A DNA stretch of 33,273 nucleotides from Candidatus Poribacteria bacterium (lineage in GTDB: Bacteria; Poribacteria; WGA-4E; WGA-3G). Both the position numbers and the translations under genes were made by a program. Under the pieces are notes generated by a model that saw nothing but the letters and a program-made list of their open reading frames with translations, was not told the DNA's origin and searched no databases. Position 1 is the stretch's first letter. Each line of letters starts with the position of its first letter. Where the stretch lies: positions 1 to 33,273 of the forward strand of contig JAJEIP010000083.1 in the NCBI GenBank assembly GCA_022827885.1, given 5' to 3'. Below are positions 1 through 7,294 of this stretch, one piece after another.

Positions 1-600
1 AGCATTCGTGTCCATCGCCTGATCGCCACCTTCCTTGCCCTGAAGTTCACCGTCGACGTAAAGATCGTGATCTTGCACAGAGTCGGAACCTTTGGGAAAA
101 ACCACTGCCATATGATGCCATTCTTTATCACAGACATCATCTGCTCCGTAATTTTGACCTCCAGCGACCTCAACTCTCAAGTTGCACTCCGCACCCCGTA
201 GGTGCGCACGGACGTAATATTTTTCTCCCGTCAGGTTTGGTCCCCATTTCACCCACGAATGCTCTCTTGTGTCCCCTGCTTTAAACCAGAAGACCGTCGT
301 TCTCGGATCTGTGCCACCAATGCCAGCGTAGCCGGAAACGATCAAATTGTCATCTTTACCGTCGTAATCCAGACACTGCCCGAACACACCTTTGGTGTAT
401 TTCGCGCCAGATATCTCTCCGTCTCGACCGTTCCCAGAAATATCCTTGGCGACTGTCCCTTTCCCTTCATCAAAGAGGTATGCAACCTCAACCGTCTCGG
501 GATCCAGTATAGCAGTATGGCTGATGCTCGTAACCAATACTCCGAAAGCGATAACAATTAACCAAACCAGGGCAAAACTGACTCGACTTCTAAGTTTCAT
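1..600 (-). CDS. Secreted LamG (concanavalin A-like lectin) domain protein, 3' end outside window
   Basis: The frame is open for exactly 200 codons from the ATG at 600-598 to the window edge, so only the N-terminal part is visible. A good ribosome-binding site (AGGAGG) lies just upstream. Residues 1-30 form a signal peptide with a hydrophobic core (SFALVWLIVIAFGVLV). The mature protein opens with VEVAYLFDEGKGTVAKDISG and NGRDGEI, followed by YTKGVFGQCLDYDG, the typical N-terminal half of a LamG/Laminin_G_3 jelly-roll. EWHHMAVVF and DLYVDGEL are the later strands of the same fold. LamG domains usually bind carbohydrate or protein, and the protein is probably exported. The ligand cannot be told, and further domains may lie beyond the window. 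It is divergent from the methyltransferase gene across a 257-bp gap. Confidence 0.85.
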   Translation of the reverse strand, partial: MKLRSRVSFALVWLIVIAFGVLVTSISHTAILDPETVEVAYLFDEGKGTVAKDISGNGRDGEISGAKYTKGVFGQCLDYDGKDDNLIVSGYAGIGGTDPRTTVFWFKAGDTREHSWVKWGPNLTGEKYYVRAHLRGAECNLRVEVAGGQNYGADDVCDKEWHHMAVVFPKGSDSVQDHDLYVDGELQGKEGGDQAMDTNA

Positions 601-770
601 AGTTTCCTCCTATGCAAATATATCACTAAATTTTCAATCCAAAACCTTATATTTCGATGGAAGGACCTAAGGGGGTTAGTACGCCAGACCATAGTTTTCT
701 AAAAAATGGATTATAGCAAAATTGTTGAAAAATAAGCAAGAGAAAAACAGTAATAACAGTGTGACTTTCA

Positions 771-800
771 TTGATTTCACAAGTCCAAACAAGGTATAAT
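771..800 (+). promoter_or_regulatory. Putative sigma-70 promoter for the methyltransferase gene
   Basis: TTGATT (771-776), an 18-nt spacer and TATAAT (795-800) make a plausible -35/-10 pair about 58 nt upstream of the ATG at 858. The rest of the 601-857 gap is AT-rich, and I see no gene or strong hairpin in it. Confidence 0.45.
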
Positions 801-857
801 ATAATGTGGTTACGAGATACTGAGAAATGCATAAATCCTTTTCACGTTTAATTCTGT

Positions 858-1481
858 ATGAATATACAAAAAGCATACGACACCTGGTCATCAGTTTATG
901 ATTCTGATGAGAACCGCACCCGAGATTTAGATCGGATTGTTACGAAAAAAACGCTGGAAAATTCCTGCTATAAATCAATCCTTGAGATCGGCTGTGGAAC
1001 CGGAAAGAACACCCGTTTACTCTCACAGATCGGTGAGAACGTTCACGCGATTGACTTCTCAGAAGGTATGATTTCTCTCGCCGGAGAGAAGTTGAAATCC
1101 AGCAATGTGACGTTTTCTCTCGCCGACCTTACCCGTCCGTGGCACTGTGATAATGCGTCTATGGACCTTGTCGTCTGTAACCTCGTCCTTGAGCATATAG
1201 AAAATCTTGCATTCATATTCTCAGAAGCATTCCGGGTATTAACCGAGGGAGGTCATTTCTTTGTCTGTGAACTTCACCCATTTAGGCAATATCAAGGAAC
1301 GCAGGCAAACTTTCAAACGGCTCGCGGAACTATGGAAATTCAAGCGTTTGTGCATCACATATCCGATTTCCTCGACGCTGCCAAAAGCAGTGAATTCCGC
1401 CTTGAGGAATTTAAGGAATGGTGGCACGAAACAGATCAAAACAAACCTCCAAGACTTGTGTCGTTTATGTTCAAAAAATGA
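858..1481 (+). CDS. Class I SAM-dependent methyltransferase (Methyltransf_11 type)
   Basis: 207 aa, a normal length for a small stand-alone class I methyltransferase. Motif I, the SAM-binding glycine loop, is ILEIGCGTGKNTRLL at residues 41-55. The acidic end of strand 2 is in NVHAIDFSEGM, and motif III-like sequence VVCNLVLEHIENL follows, the typical Methyltransf_11 pattern. The protein has no signal peptide and should be cytoplasmic. The substrate is not visible. There is no obvious Shine-Dalgarno sequence before the ATG, but the N-terminus (AYDTWSSVYD) is family-like, which supports this start. The sulfotransferase gene begins 26 nt after its stop, so the two are probably co-transcribed and may modify the same small molecule; that link is an inference. 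Confidence 0.85.
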   Translation: MNIQKAYDTWSSVYDSDENRTRDLDRIVTKKTLENSCYKSILEIGCGTGKNTRLLSQIGENVHAIDFSEGMISLAGEKLKSSNVTFSLADLTRPWHCDNASMDLVVCNLVLEHIENLAFIFSEAFRVLTEGGHFFVCELHPFRQYQGTQANFQTARGTMEIQAFVHHISDFLDAAKSSEFRLEEFKEWWHETDQNKPPRLVSFMFKK

Positions 1482-1507
1482 AATATTAAGAAAGGAGCTT
1501 ATCTTTC

Positions 1508-2308
1508 ATGGAACCACGCGTTTCATATTTGATTTGTGCAACACCGCGCTGTGGCGGGTATCTGCTGTTTGAGGCTTTGGAGAATACAGGACTTGCTGGA
1601 AATCCAGGAGAATATTTTTGGGAGGATGAACGTTGGGCTAAAGAATGGGGCGCCACCGATTACACCGACTTCCTCAATAAAGTAAAGCAGAAAAGCACAA
1701 CCCCAAATGGGGTCTTCGGAACAAAACTCATGTGGGGCTACTTTGAAAAGTTCATTAACAAAACACTTCAAATCCCGCAATTCAGAGACAGAAACCCGTC
1801 ACCACATACAGTGCTAAACGAATTGTTTCCGAACCTGCGTTATATCTGGATCATGCGCCGAGATAAAGTCCGTCAAGCCGTCTCTTTATGGAGAGGACTT
1901 CAGACATTGATCTGGTGGAAACGAACCGGTGACCCCACTCCCGAGTTGGAAAAAGAACCCGAGTACAACTTTGAGGCAATTGACTATTTCGTTCAAGAGA
2001 TTGTTTTTCACGAAGCAGCCTGGCAGTCTTACTTCACCGAATACAATATAACCCCATTTACAGTAATTTACGAGGATCTCGTGCCTTTCTACGAGGAAAC
2101 GGCTCTCAGAATTATGGATTGGCTGGAAATTTCTTATCCTGAGAATCTCGTGTTTGGTCCCAGACGCCTCCAAAAACAAGCCGACGGTATTTCTGAGGCG
2201 TGGGTTCAACAATATCGTGCCGATAAACAGAAACAAGAAAATGATAACCAAACATACTCACCTTTCTCTATCACTTCCTGGGACTTTAAAACACCTAATA
2301 TTTCTTGA
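1508..2308 (+). CDS. Stf0-family sulfotransferase
   Basis: 266 aa. The N-terminus SYLICATPRCGGYLLFEAL (residues 6-24) is the 5'-phosphosulfate-binding P-loop-like motif of the Stf0 family, and the following NPGEYFW matches the family's conserved G-x-P-x-E-Y-F block. A second motif at residues 117-129 (RRDKVRQAVSLWR) fits the 3'-phosphate-binding helix for PAPS. Known Stf0 enzymes move sulfate from PAPS to carbohydrate or lipid acceptors, for example trehalose 2-sulfotransferase in mycobacteria. The acceptor here is unknown. A clear ribosome-binding site (AAGGAG) precedes the ATG. The P-loop reads PRCGG where many members read PRSGS; this is a mild variant and not a sign of inactivation. Confidence 0.87.
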   Translation: MEPRVSYLICATPRCGGYLLFEALENTGLAGNPGEYFWEDERWAKEWGATDYTDFLNKVKQKSTTPNGVFGTKLMWGYFEKFINKTLQIPQFRDRNPSPHTVLNELFPNLRYIWIMRRDKVRQAVSLWRGLQTLIWWKRTGDPTPELEKEPEYNFEAIDYFVQEIVFHEAAWQSYFTEYNITPFTVIYEDLVPFYEETALRIMDWLEISYPENLVFGPRRLQKQADGISEAWVQQYRADKQKQENDNQTYSPFSITSWDFKTPNIS

Positions 2309-2356
2309 ATACCTATAAGAAAAAATGACCGATGCAAGAATTTTTGAAAAAAAAAT

Positions 2357-2385
2357 TTGACATAAAGAAAAACATGTGATATAAT
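2357..2385 (+). promoter_or_regulatory. Consensus sigma-70 promoter of the TetR gene
   Basis: TTGACA (2357-2362), exactly 17 nt, then TATAAT (2380-2385): a perfect match to the bacterial housekeeping consensus. The TetR start codon is 47 nt downstream of the -10 box. The putative operator at 2384-2402 overlaps the -10 box and the expected start of transcription, so a bound repressor would block this promoter. Confidence 0.8.
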
Positions 2386-2402
2386 ATTAACACTGTAAAG
2401 TT
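2384..2402 (+). promoter_or_regulatory. Putative TetR operator, site 1 (autoregulation)
   Basis: The 19-mer ATATTAACACTGTAAAGTT matches 16 of 19 positions of the dyad at 4837-4855 and 15 of 19 of the one at 3083-3101. The shared core is TTAACASTGTAAA. It sits on the -10 box and probable +1 of the regulator's own promoter. Its symmetry is weaker (6 of 9 base pairs) than at the two downstream sites (8 of 9), as expected if the autoregulatory site binds more weakly. Operator function is inferred from position and recurrence. Confidence 0.6.
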
Positions 2403-2431
2403 AGATAACTCTGTCAATAAAGGTTAAAGCA

Positions 2432-3037
2432 ATGGGCACCAAAGAACGCAGAGCAAGAGAAAAGGAACAACTGCGACAGCAAATTCTCGTTGCAGCACGT
2501 GAGTTGTTTGTCAATGAAGGCTATGAGAACATCTCCATGCGAAAGATTGCCAACAAGATTGAATACTCTCCAACAACGATCTATCTCTACTTCAGAGACA
2601 AGGCGGATCTTTTAGATTCCGTTTGCCAGGAAACTCTTTTGAACCTGTTGAACACGCTTGAGCAGCTAAAAAGAGATGAGAGCGATCCGGTTGAAGCATT
2701 GAGAAAAAGTGGACGAACCTATGTCGAGTTCGGTCTCAAATATCCGCAGGATTACAAACTCACCTTTGTCATCCGACCCCAGTTTCAGAAAGGGTTAGGT
2801 CTGGAGGAGGGATCTGTTGGTGAAAAGGTGTTCAATTACTTACGCGAAATGGTTTCTGAGTGCGTCCAGCAGAAGAGATTCCGTCAGATGGATGTCGAAA
2901 CCACCGGTCAGGTGCTGTGGTCAGCAGTTCACGGCGTTACACTGCTTCTGATTGATTTCCCGGACTTCCCTTGGACCGAGAAAGACGAATTGATAGACAC
3001 AGTAATTCACACGACAATCGAGGGTTTGAAGGCATAG
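2432..3037 (+). CDS. TetR/AcrR-family transcriptional regulator with WHG C-terminal domain
   Basis: 201 aa. The N-terminal DNA-binding domain is canonical: the region around residues 17-60 contains ILVAARELFVNEGYENISMR, the recognition helix (SPTTIYLYF) and the closing FRDKADLLD. The C-terminal region carries VLWSAVHGVTLLLI (W163, H167, G168), the signature of the TetR_C WHG ligand-binding domain. It acts as a cytoplasmic dimer, normally a repressor released by a small ligand; the ligand is unknown. It is transcribed from a consensus promoter overlapped by a dyad, and closely related dyads lie at the promoters of the two FG-GAP genes that follow on the same strand. It therefore probably controls itself and that cassette. 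Confidence 0.92.
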   Translation: MGTKERRAREKEQLRQQILVAARELFVNEGYENISMRKIANKIEYSPTTIYLYFRDKADLLDSVCQETLLNLLNTLEQLKRDESDPVEALRKSGRTYVEFGLKYPQDYKLTFVIRPQFQKGLGLEEGSVGEKVFNYLREMVSECVQQKRFRQMDVETTGQVLWSAVHGVTLLLIDFPDFPWTEKDELIDTVIHTTIEGLKA

Positions 3038-3082
3038 GTTTAAAACTGTTTGGCAAAGGGTGCCTATATTTTTTTTATCTAT

Positions 3083-3114
3083 AAGTTAACAGTGTAAACT
3101 TATTTACCTATGTT
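3083..3114 (+). promoter_or_regulatory. Putative TetR operator site 2 and overlapping promoter of the first FG-GAP gene
   Basis: The dyad AAGTTAACAGTGTAAACTT (3083-3101) is symmetrical at 8 of 9 pairs. A TTAACA inside it (3086-3091) can serve as a -35 box, with a 17-nt spacer and a -10-like TATGTT (3109-3114). The same arrangement is kept at 4837-4868. The repressor would cover the -35 box. The ribosome-binding site before the ATG at 3147 is AAAGGA. Confidence 0.65.
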
Positions 3115-3146
3115 AATATATTCACAAACTTAAAAGGAACATAAAA

Positions 3147-4793
3147 ATGAAAAAGCGAAGCCTATTCTCAATACTAACCCTTGGTATCCTTCTATCCGGA
3201 TACCTCAACCTGTTTGGCGAAGAGGTTGAGCAAATACCGCCTGCCCCTGTGGAATTCACTTTCGATCAATATGAGATCGTTATTGGCTCCACGAAACGCC
3301 AGACCGTTCTGACGGGGTTTCTCCTCGGTGGTGCTATCGCGGAAATTGCCGTGGTGCACACAGACGAGAACAACAATCGGCACTTACGTATCTACGTATT
3401 CAGCGACGACACTTGGACCCTGAAATTCAACACAACCCTGCGTCCCGAAGTGTTGTTTGTCGATGTCGCAAACATCGGTGGTCGTGATCGATTAATCACA
3501 TATGGAAACAGTCACCTGAACTGGTTCGATCCAGACTCACAGACGGAACGCTTGCTGGTGTCGGTTACTTCCAACTTCACGCCACCTCGTAAGGACGAAA
3601 TTCCCCATGTAGACGTTACTCGAGACGTGAATGCTGACGGCCGCGATGACTTGGTAGTGCCTGATGCCGATGGCTTCTATGTGTGCATCCAGATGAGCGA
3701 CGGCACGTTCGCTGATCCGGTGAAACTCGGTCCGTCCACTGAGATGGAGAGGATCCTCGGTGCTGACGGATATCGATACGATCCGTGGTCTCAGAGCCGT
3801 ATCTATAAGATCGACTATGACAGAGATGGACGCGTCGACTTGGCGTTCTGGAACGAAGACCATTTCGAGGTGCATCTCCAGGACGAACGTGGGCTGTTTG
3901 CACCGAAAGCCAGGACCTTCATGACCGATGTCGCATTTGACTCCGACCGGATCGCCGCACTCACCACCGGGGACATGACCGGAAAGGTGTTGCACTCATT
4001 AGCAGACCTGAACGGCGACGGTATCGCGGATCTGATCGTTTTCAGACTTTCGGGCAGAAACATCTCCAGCAAGCGCTCCGGGTACGAGGTGCATTTCGGC
4101 GCGTCAACACCCGATGGTGGCATTACTTTCGCGCCGGATGCTGACATCACATTCCGGGCGGACGAGAGAATCCAGCTTGCAATGAACCGGCACGACTTCA
4201 ATTGTGATGGTCGGATTGACCTAATGATTACGACCATCCATGCCGAGCACCTCAAGGGGAGTCTCTGGAAGCGTCTCAAGGGGTTCATGGGGGATGACAT
4301 CGGGCTGGGACTCGAGTTCTATCAAATGAAAAAGGGCCGCTATCCCGACACGCCTAACACTACTCGTGGCATCGCGTTAGACGGAGTCCCCAGCCATCGC
4401 GAACCGGGGTGGGTACCGCTGGATATCGTCCTTCGAGGCGCGACACACAAGAACCGGAATACTCAAAAAAGTTACCCGCGTGCCTTCAACACAACCTTGC
4501 GCATCGGGGATGTTACCGGTGATGGCCGCTCAGATCTGCTCATCGCGGATCATCCGCGGATCATGCTCGTCTTCGTCGGTGTACCGGGACCAGAAATATT
4601 CGCTCGGCAGCCTCAGAAGGTGGCAGTTGCGCTTCCCAACGACGAAGAATACACCCGACTGGTGGACCTCAACAAGGACGGGGTCCAGGATATCCTCATG
4701 CATCATCCATTCACGCTACGGGATGCTCACGGAGCCCCGAAACTACCTCCGGGTACTGAACAGCATCGTGTGACGATGCTGATGGCGCGATAG
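3147..4793 (+). CDS. Exported FG-GAP/VCBS-repeat beta-propeller protein, copy 1
   Basis: 548 aa with an N-terminal signal peptide. The mature part carries six Ca-binding-loop motifs of the FG-GAP/VCBS type: DVNADGRDDL (160-169), DYDRDGRVDL (223-232), DLNGDGIADL (287-296), DFNCDGRIDL (350-359), DVTGDGRSDL (455-464) and DLNKDGVQDI (507-516). This predicts an integrin-alpha-like propeller outside the cytoplasm, a fold used for adhesion or ligand binding. It is a clear paralogue of the next gene. The signal peptide ends LLSGY (Tyr19) where the paralogue has the lipobox LLSGC, so this copy should not be lipidated at that site and may be released. It lies 109 bp after the TetR gene, behind its own dyad. 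No enzymatic motif is visible. Confidence 0.85.
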   Translation: MKKRSLFSILTLGILLSGYLNLFGEEVEQIPPAPVEFTFDQYEIVIGSTKRQTVLTGFLLGGAIAEIAVVHTDENNNRHLRIYVFSDDTWTLKFNTTLRPEVLFVDVANIGGRDRLITYGNSHLNWFDPDSQTERLLVSVTSNFTPPRKDEIPHVDVTRDVNADGRDDLVVPDADGFYVCIQMSDGTFADPVKLGPSTEMERILGADGYRYDPWSQSRIYKIDYDRDGRVDLAFWNEDHFEVHLQDERGLFAPKARTFMTDVAFDSDRIAALTTGDMTGKVLHSLADLNGDGIADLIVFRLSGRNISSKRSGYEVHFGASTPDGGITFAPDADITFRADERIQLAMNRHDFNCDGRIDLMITTIHAEHLKGSLWKRLKGFMGDDIGLGLEFYQMKKGRYPDTPNTTRGIALDGVPSHREPGWVPLDIVLRGATHKNRNTQKSYPRAFNTTLRIGDVTGDGRSDLLIADHPRIMLVFVGVPGPEIFARQPQKVAVALPNDEEYTRLVDLNKDGVQDILMHHPFTLRDAHGAPKLPPGTEQHRVTMLMAR

Positions 4794-4799
4794 ACCCAC

Positions 4800-4834
4800 A
4801 GACGAAAAATAATGACACGCTCAATTTTTCGTCT
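4800..4834 (+). terminator. Perfect 11-bp inverted repeat after FG-GAP copy 1, possible attenuator
   Basis: AGACGAAAAAT (4800-4810) and ATTTTTCGTCT (4824-4834) are perfect reverse complements around a 13-nt loop. It begins just after the stop of copy 1 and ends 3 bp before operator site 3. No T-run follows, so it is not a classical intrinsic terminator. It could stabilise the 3' end of the copy 1 mRNA or weaken read-through. The right arm lies inside the gene remnant at 4812-4838. Confidence 0.45.
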
Positions 4835-4838
4835 ATAA
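4812..4838 (+). pseudogene. Nine-codon remnant of the start of the barrel-protein gene
   Basis: ATG ACA CGC TCA ATT TTT CGT CTA TAA encodes MTRSIFRL and a stop. The intact gene at 6596 starts ATG ACA CGC CCA ATT TTT (MTRPIF). From 4811 to 4829 and from 6595 to 6613 the DNA agrees at 18 of 19 positions. The match breaks at a T-run, after which this copy continues as GTCTATAAG plus the operator, the same context that precedes site 2. This is what a tandem duplication joined at T-runs would leave. No clear ribosome-binding site precedes it. Confidence 0.65.
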
Positions 4839-4868
4839 GTTAACACTGTAAACTTATTTATCTATGTT
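4837..4868 (+). promoter_or_regulatory. Putative TetR operator site 3 and overlapping promoter of the second FG-GAP gene
   Basis: The dyad AAGTTAACACTGTAAACTT (4837-4855) differs from site 2 only at the central base. TTAACA (4840-4845), a 17-nt spacer and TATGTT (4863-4868) reproduce the promoter geometry of site 2. A strong ribosome-binding site (GAGGAGG) follows before the ATG at 4895. Confidence 0.65.
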
Positions 4869-4894
4869 AATGAGAAAGTCGAGAGGAGGATCAA

Positions 4895-6577
4895 ATGAAA
4901 AAGCGAAACCCATCCCATAAACGCTTTTTTACCGCAAAACCGAGATCGGCAGCTAAACGCACAAGGTATCCGCGACAGAACCTATGCTTCGTGTTGGTTT
5001 TTGGCATATTGCTATCGGGATGCTCAGGTCTACTGGGTAAAAAGGACATCACGATGGTGCCTGCTCCTGTGGAAATTACTTTCGATCAGTATGAGGTCGT
5101 CACTGGTGTTGCAAAACATCAAACCGTTCTGACAGGATTTTTTTTCGGAGGCTCTCTCGCGGAGTTTGCTGTGGTCAATGTTGATGAGAACAGCAAGCGG
5201 CACTTGTGTATTTATGCGTTTGACGATGATACCTGGGTACTGAGACTTGACATGCCGCTGCGTTCTCAAGTGCTGTTCATTGATGTCGCGAATATCGGTG
5301 GACGCGATCGCTTAATAACGTACGAACGAGGTCGCCTGAACTGGATAGATCCCGAATCGAGAACGGAACATGTTCTTGTTGAAGTCACTACGAACTACAA
5401 CGCAGCAGGCGATCGGGGTATCCCGCATGTCGACGTCACTCGGGACGTAAACAGTGATGGCCTCGACGACTTGGTAGCGCCGGTTCTTGATGGTTTCTGG
5501 ATAGCGATGCAAGTGAACAACGGTTCATTCACCGATCCCATAAAACTCGGACCGTCCGAACCCTTTCTCAACGAGATTGCTTTGGACGATACCCGCAGTT
5601 ACCGCAAGGTCGGAATAACTGCCTTGACTGTTCCGTGGTATCTCAGCCGTGTTCACCAACTGGACTATGACCAGGATGGACGCAGCGATCTTGTGTTCTG
5701 GAACGCTGATCATTTCGAGGTTTATTACCAAGATGCTAATGGAATGTTTTCCACAGTGGCAGATACTTTCACCGTTGACATCCCATTTGACACGGATGGG
5801 ATCTACTCGATCGCCTTCGGATTCAGTGGCGAGAGCGCGTTTTCCCTCGTCTTTGGATTCAGAGAGAGCACGACTCTAAGGGTGTTGCACTCGTTCCGCG
5901 ACATGAATGACGACGGTGTCGCCGACATGGTCATCCTCTCATTGGAAGGCCGGAGTCTACTGAGCCAGCGCAGCCTATACGAGGTGCATTCCGGCACGCC
6001 AACGTCCGACGGTATCTTGTTCGCACCAGAGGTTAACACAGCGATCCAACCACAGGGAAGAGCGGGGGGATTGCTGCACTCTGGATATTCGTCCGTGTGG
6101 TTGCAAGATTTCGATGGAGATGGCCAAATCGACATGATGTTCAGAGACGTGAATATTGGTGTTGCAGGGATAATGCGTGCGCTCCTCGGCAATTCCGTTA
6201 TGATGGATGTTGAGTTCTATCGACTCGACAACGGTATTTACCTTGACAAGCCCACTACCACGCATAAAATCAGACCTGATATCAATCCATTTGACAAACA
6301 AAATATATTTTTCTCTCCGGTCCTCATGGGAGATGTGACCGGCGACAAACGCTTAGATCTGCTGGTGGGGAAGAGTCGAGAAGAACTGCAAGTCTTTGTC
6401 GGTGTCCCGGGACCAGAACTGTTAGCACAGCAGCCCAAAAAGATCGCGGTCACCTTGCCTATGGACGAACGGAATACTCGGTTAGTAGACTTCAACAAGG
6501 ATAGTCAACAGGACATCCTCATGTATCATCCATCCACTACTGATTCACACCGAGTGACACTATTGATCGCTCAATAA
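4895..6577 (+). CDS. FG-GAP/VCBS-repeat lipoprotein, copy 2
   Basis: 560 aa, collinear with the preceding paralogue over almost its whole length. The N-terminus has an unusually long basic region (about 30 residues, many Lys/Arg), then a hydrophobic stretch and the lipobox ILLSGC (Cys43), so it should be a lipoprotein. Ca-loop motifs are DVNSDGLDDL, DYDQDGRSDL, DMNDDGVADM and DFDGDGQIDM. The last two (DVTGDKRLDL, DFNKDSQQDI) have lost the central glycine and are degenerate. It differs from copy 1 by extra residues around the second propeller motif and by lacking the insertion near the C-terminus. The barrel-protein gene starts 18 nt after its stop, so the two are co-transcribed and their products may work together at the outer membrane. 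Binding partner unknown. Confidence 0.87.
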   Translation: MKKRNPSHKRFFTAKPRSAAKRTRYPRQNLCFVLVFGILLSGCSGLLGKKDITMVPAPVEITFDQYEVVTGVAKHQTVLTGFFFGGSLAEFAVVNVDENSKRHLCIYAFDDDTWVLRLDMPLRSQVLFIDVANIGGRDRLITYERGRLNWIDPESRTEHVLVEVTTNYNAAGDRGIPHVDVTRDVNSDGLDDLVAPVLDGFWIAMQVNNGSFTDPIKLGPSEPFLNEIALDDTRSYRKVGITALTVPWYLSRVHQLDYDQDGRSDLVFWNADHFEVYYQDANGMFSTVADTFTVDIPFDTDGIYSIAFGFSGESAFSLVFGFRESTTLRVLHSFRDMNDDGVADMVILSLEGRSLLSQRSLYEVHSGTPTSDGILFAPEVNTAIQPQGRAGGLLHSGYSSVWLQDFDGDGQIDMMFRDVNIGVAGIMRALLGNSVMMDVEFYRLDNGIYLDKPTTTHKIRPDINPFDKQNIFFSPVLMGDVTGDKRLDLLVGKSREELQVFVGVPGPELLAQQPKKIAVTLPMDERNTRLVDFNKDSQQDILMYHPSTTDSHRVTLLIAQ

Positions 6578-6595
6578 ACAAAAAGGAGAAAGACA

Positions 6596-7147
6596 ATGAC
6601 ACGCCCAATTTTTTGCACAATTTGTATCCTTATCGGATTAACCCTCAGTTTCTCGGTTCAGGGGCATGCCGCTGATCCTAACAAAGATAGTGTAAAGCAA
6701 GACAAATTCCTCACGGATGACTCGGAATTTGGTATCGGACTTCAGGGAGCCACCTCTGAGTTTGGCGGGATTAGTTTTCGTTACACTGGACTGGCACCGA
6801 TATACTTTCAAACCGTTGGACGTTTTATTCTCAACGACCAGAATAGCGATCACATGTTAGGGGGTGGCGTTTCCTACGCTATATTTGAGCACCACGGTAG
6901 GTGGCATACATCACGCCTCTATTTCACCTTAGAAGGGGGCTGGCGATACCATAAAGAACGGGAATTCCTTACCACCACGTTAGGCGGCGGACTCGCTTTT
7001 GGAGGTGAACTTGTGTTCTCACTCGGCGGCATCCCGCTCGGTTTGAACGTGGCTGTCGGTCAAGGGTTTGGGAGAGAAACATCCGACTCACAATCCAAAG
7101 GGATCGCTGGTGTTTACGTAGGAATGGGTATACATGCCTACTTTTAG
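6596..7147 (+). CDS. Small exported protein, probable outer-membrane beta-barrel
   Basis: 183 aa with a signal peptide (hydrophobic core ILIGLTLSFSV, cleavage near GHAADP). The rest is a series of short alternating, glycine- and aromatic-rich strands (FGIGLQGATSEFGGISFRY, LYFTLEGGWRYH, TTLGGGLAFGGELVF, GIAGVYVGMGIHAYF). The last residue is Phe, as in many outer-membrane barrels. I do not recognise a named family. Its ribosome-binding site (AAAGGAGAAAG) is strong, and it lies 18 nt after the FG-GAP lipoprotein gene in the same TetR-linked cassette. A hairpin follows it at 7179. A fragment of its 5' end is also found at 4812-4838. Confidence 0.7.
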   Translation: MTRPIFCTICILIGLTLSFSVQGHAADPNKDSVKQDKFLTDDSEFGIGLQGATSEFGGISFRYTGLAPIYFQTVGRFILNDQNSDHMLGGGVSYAIFEHHGRWHTSRLYFTLEGGWRYHKEREFLTTTLGGGLAFGGELVFSLGGIPLGLNVAVGQGFGRETSDSQSKGIAGVYVGMGIHAYF

Positions 7148-7178
7148 TAGAGTCGTTCGATTTTCACTCAGACTCGGT

Positions 7179-7209
7179 AGGAGCGGTTTCCTAACCGCTC
7201 CTGCTCCTT
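7179..7209 (+). terminator. Hairpin terminator ending the TetR/FG-GAP cassette
   Basis: AGGAGCGGTT (7179-7188) pairs with AACCGCTCCT (7193-7202) around a 4-nt loop, a perfect 10-bp GC-rich stem. GCTCC and a short T-run follow. It lies 32 bp after the barrel-protein stop. The T-run starts several bases after the stem, so termination may be partial. Hairpins of this look can also be dispersed intergenic repeats. Confidence 0.6.
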
Positions 7210-7294
7210 TTTCCATTTTTATTTATCCCCTCGGAATCCTCCTTATCAGGTGGACTGTAAAGGGAAATGCATAAGTCCTAAGTTTAAAAAACAT

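Noticed and set aside
342-600. Apparent frameshift in the LamG gene
   Set aside because: A first reading seemed to shift frame after the NGRDG segment. Rechecking the bases at 361-420 shows GGAGAGATATCTGGCGCG, giving one continuous frame from 600 to 1.
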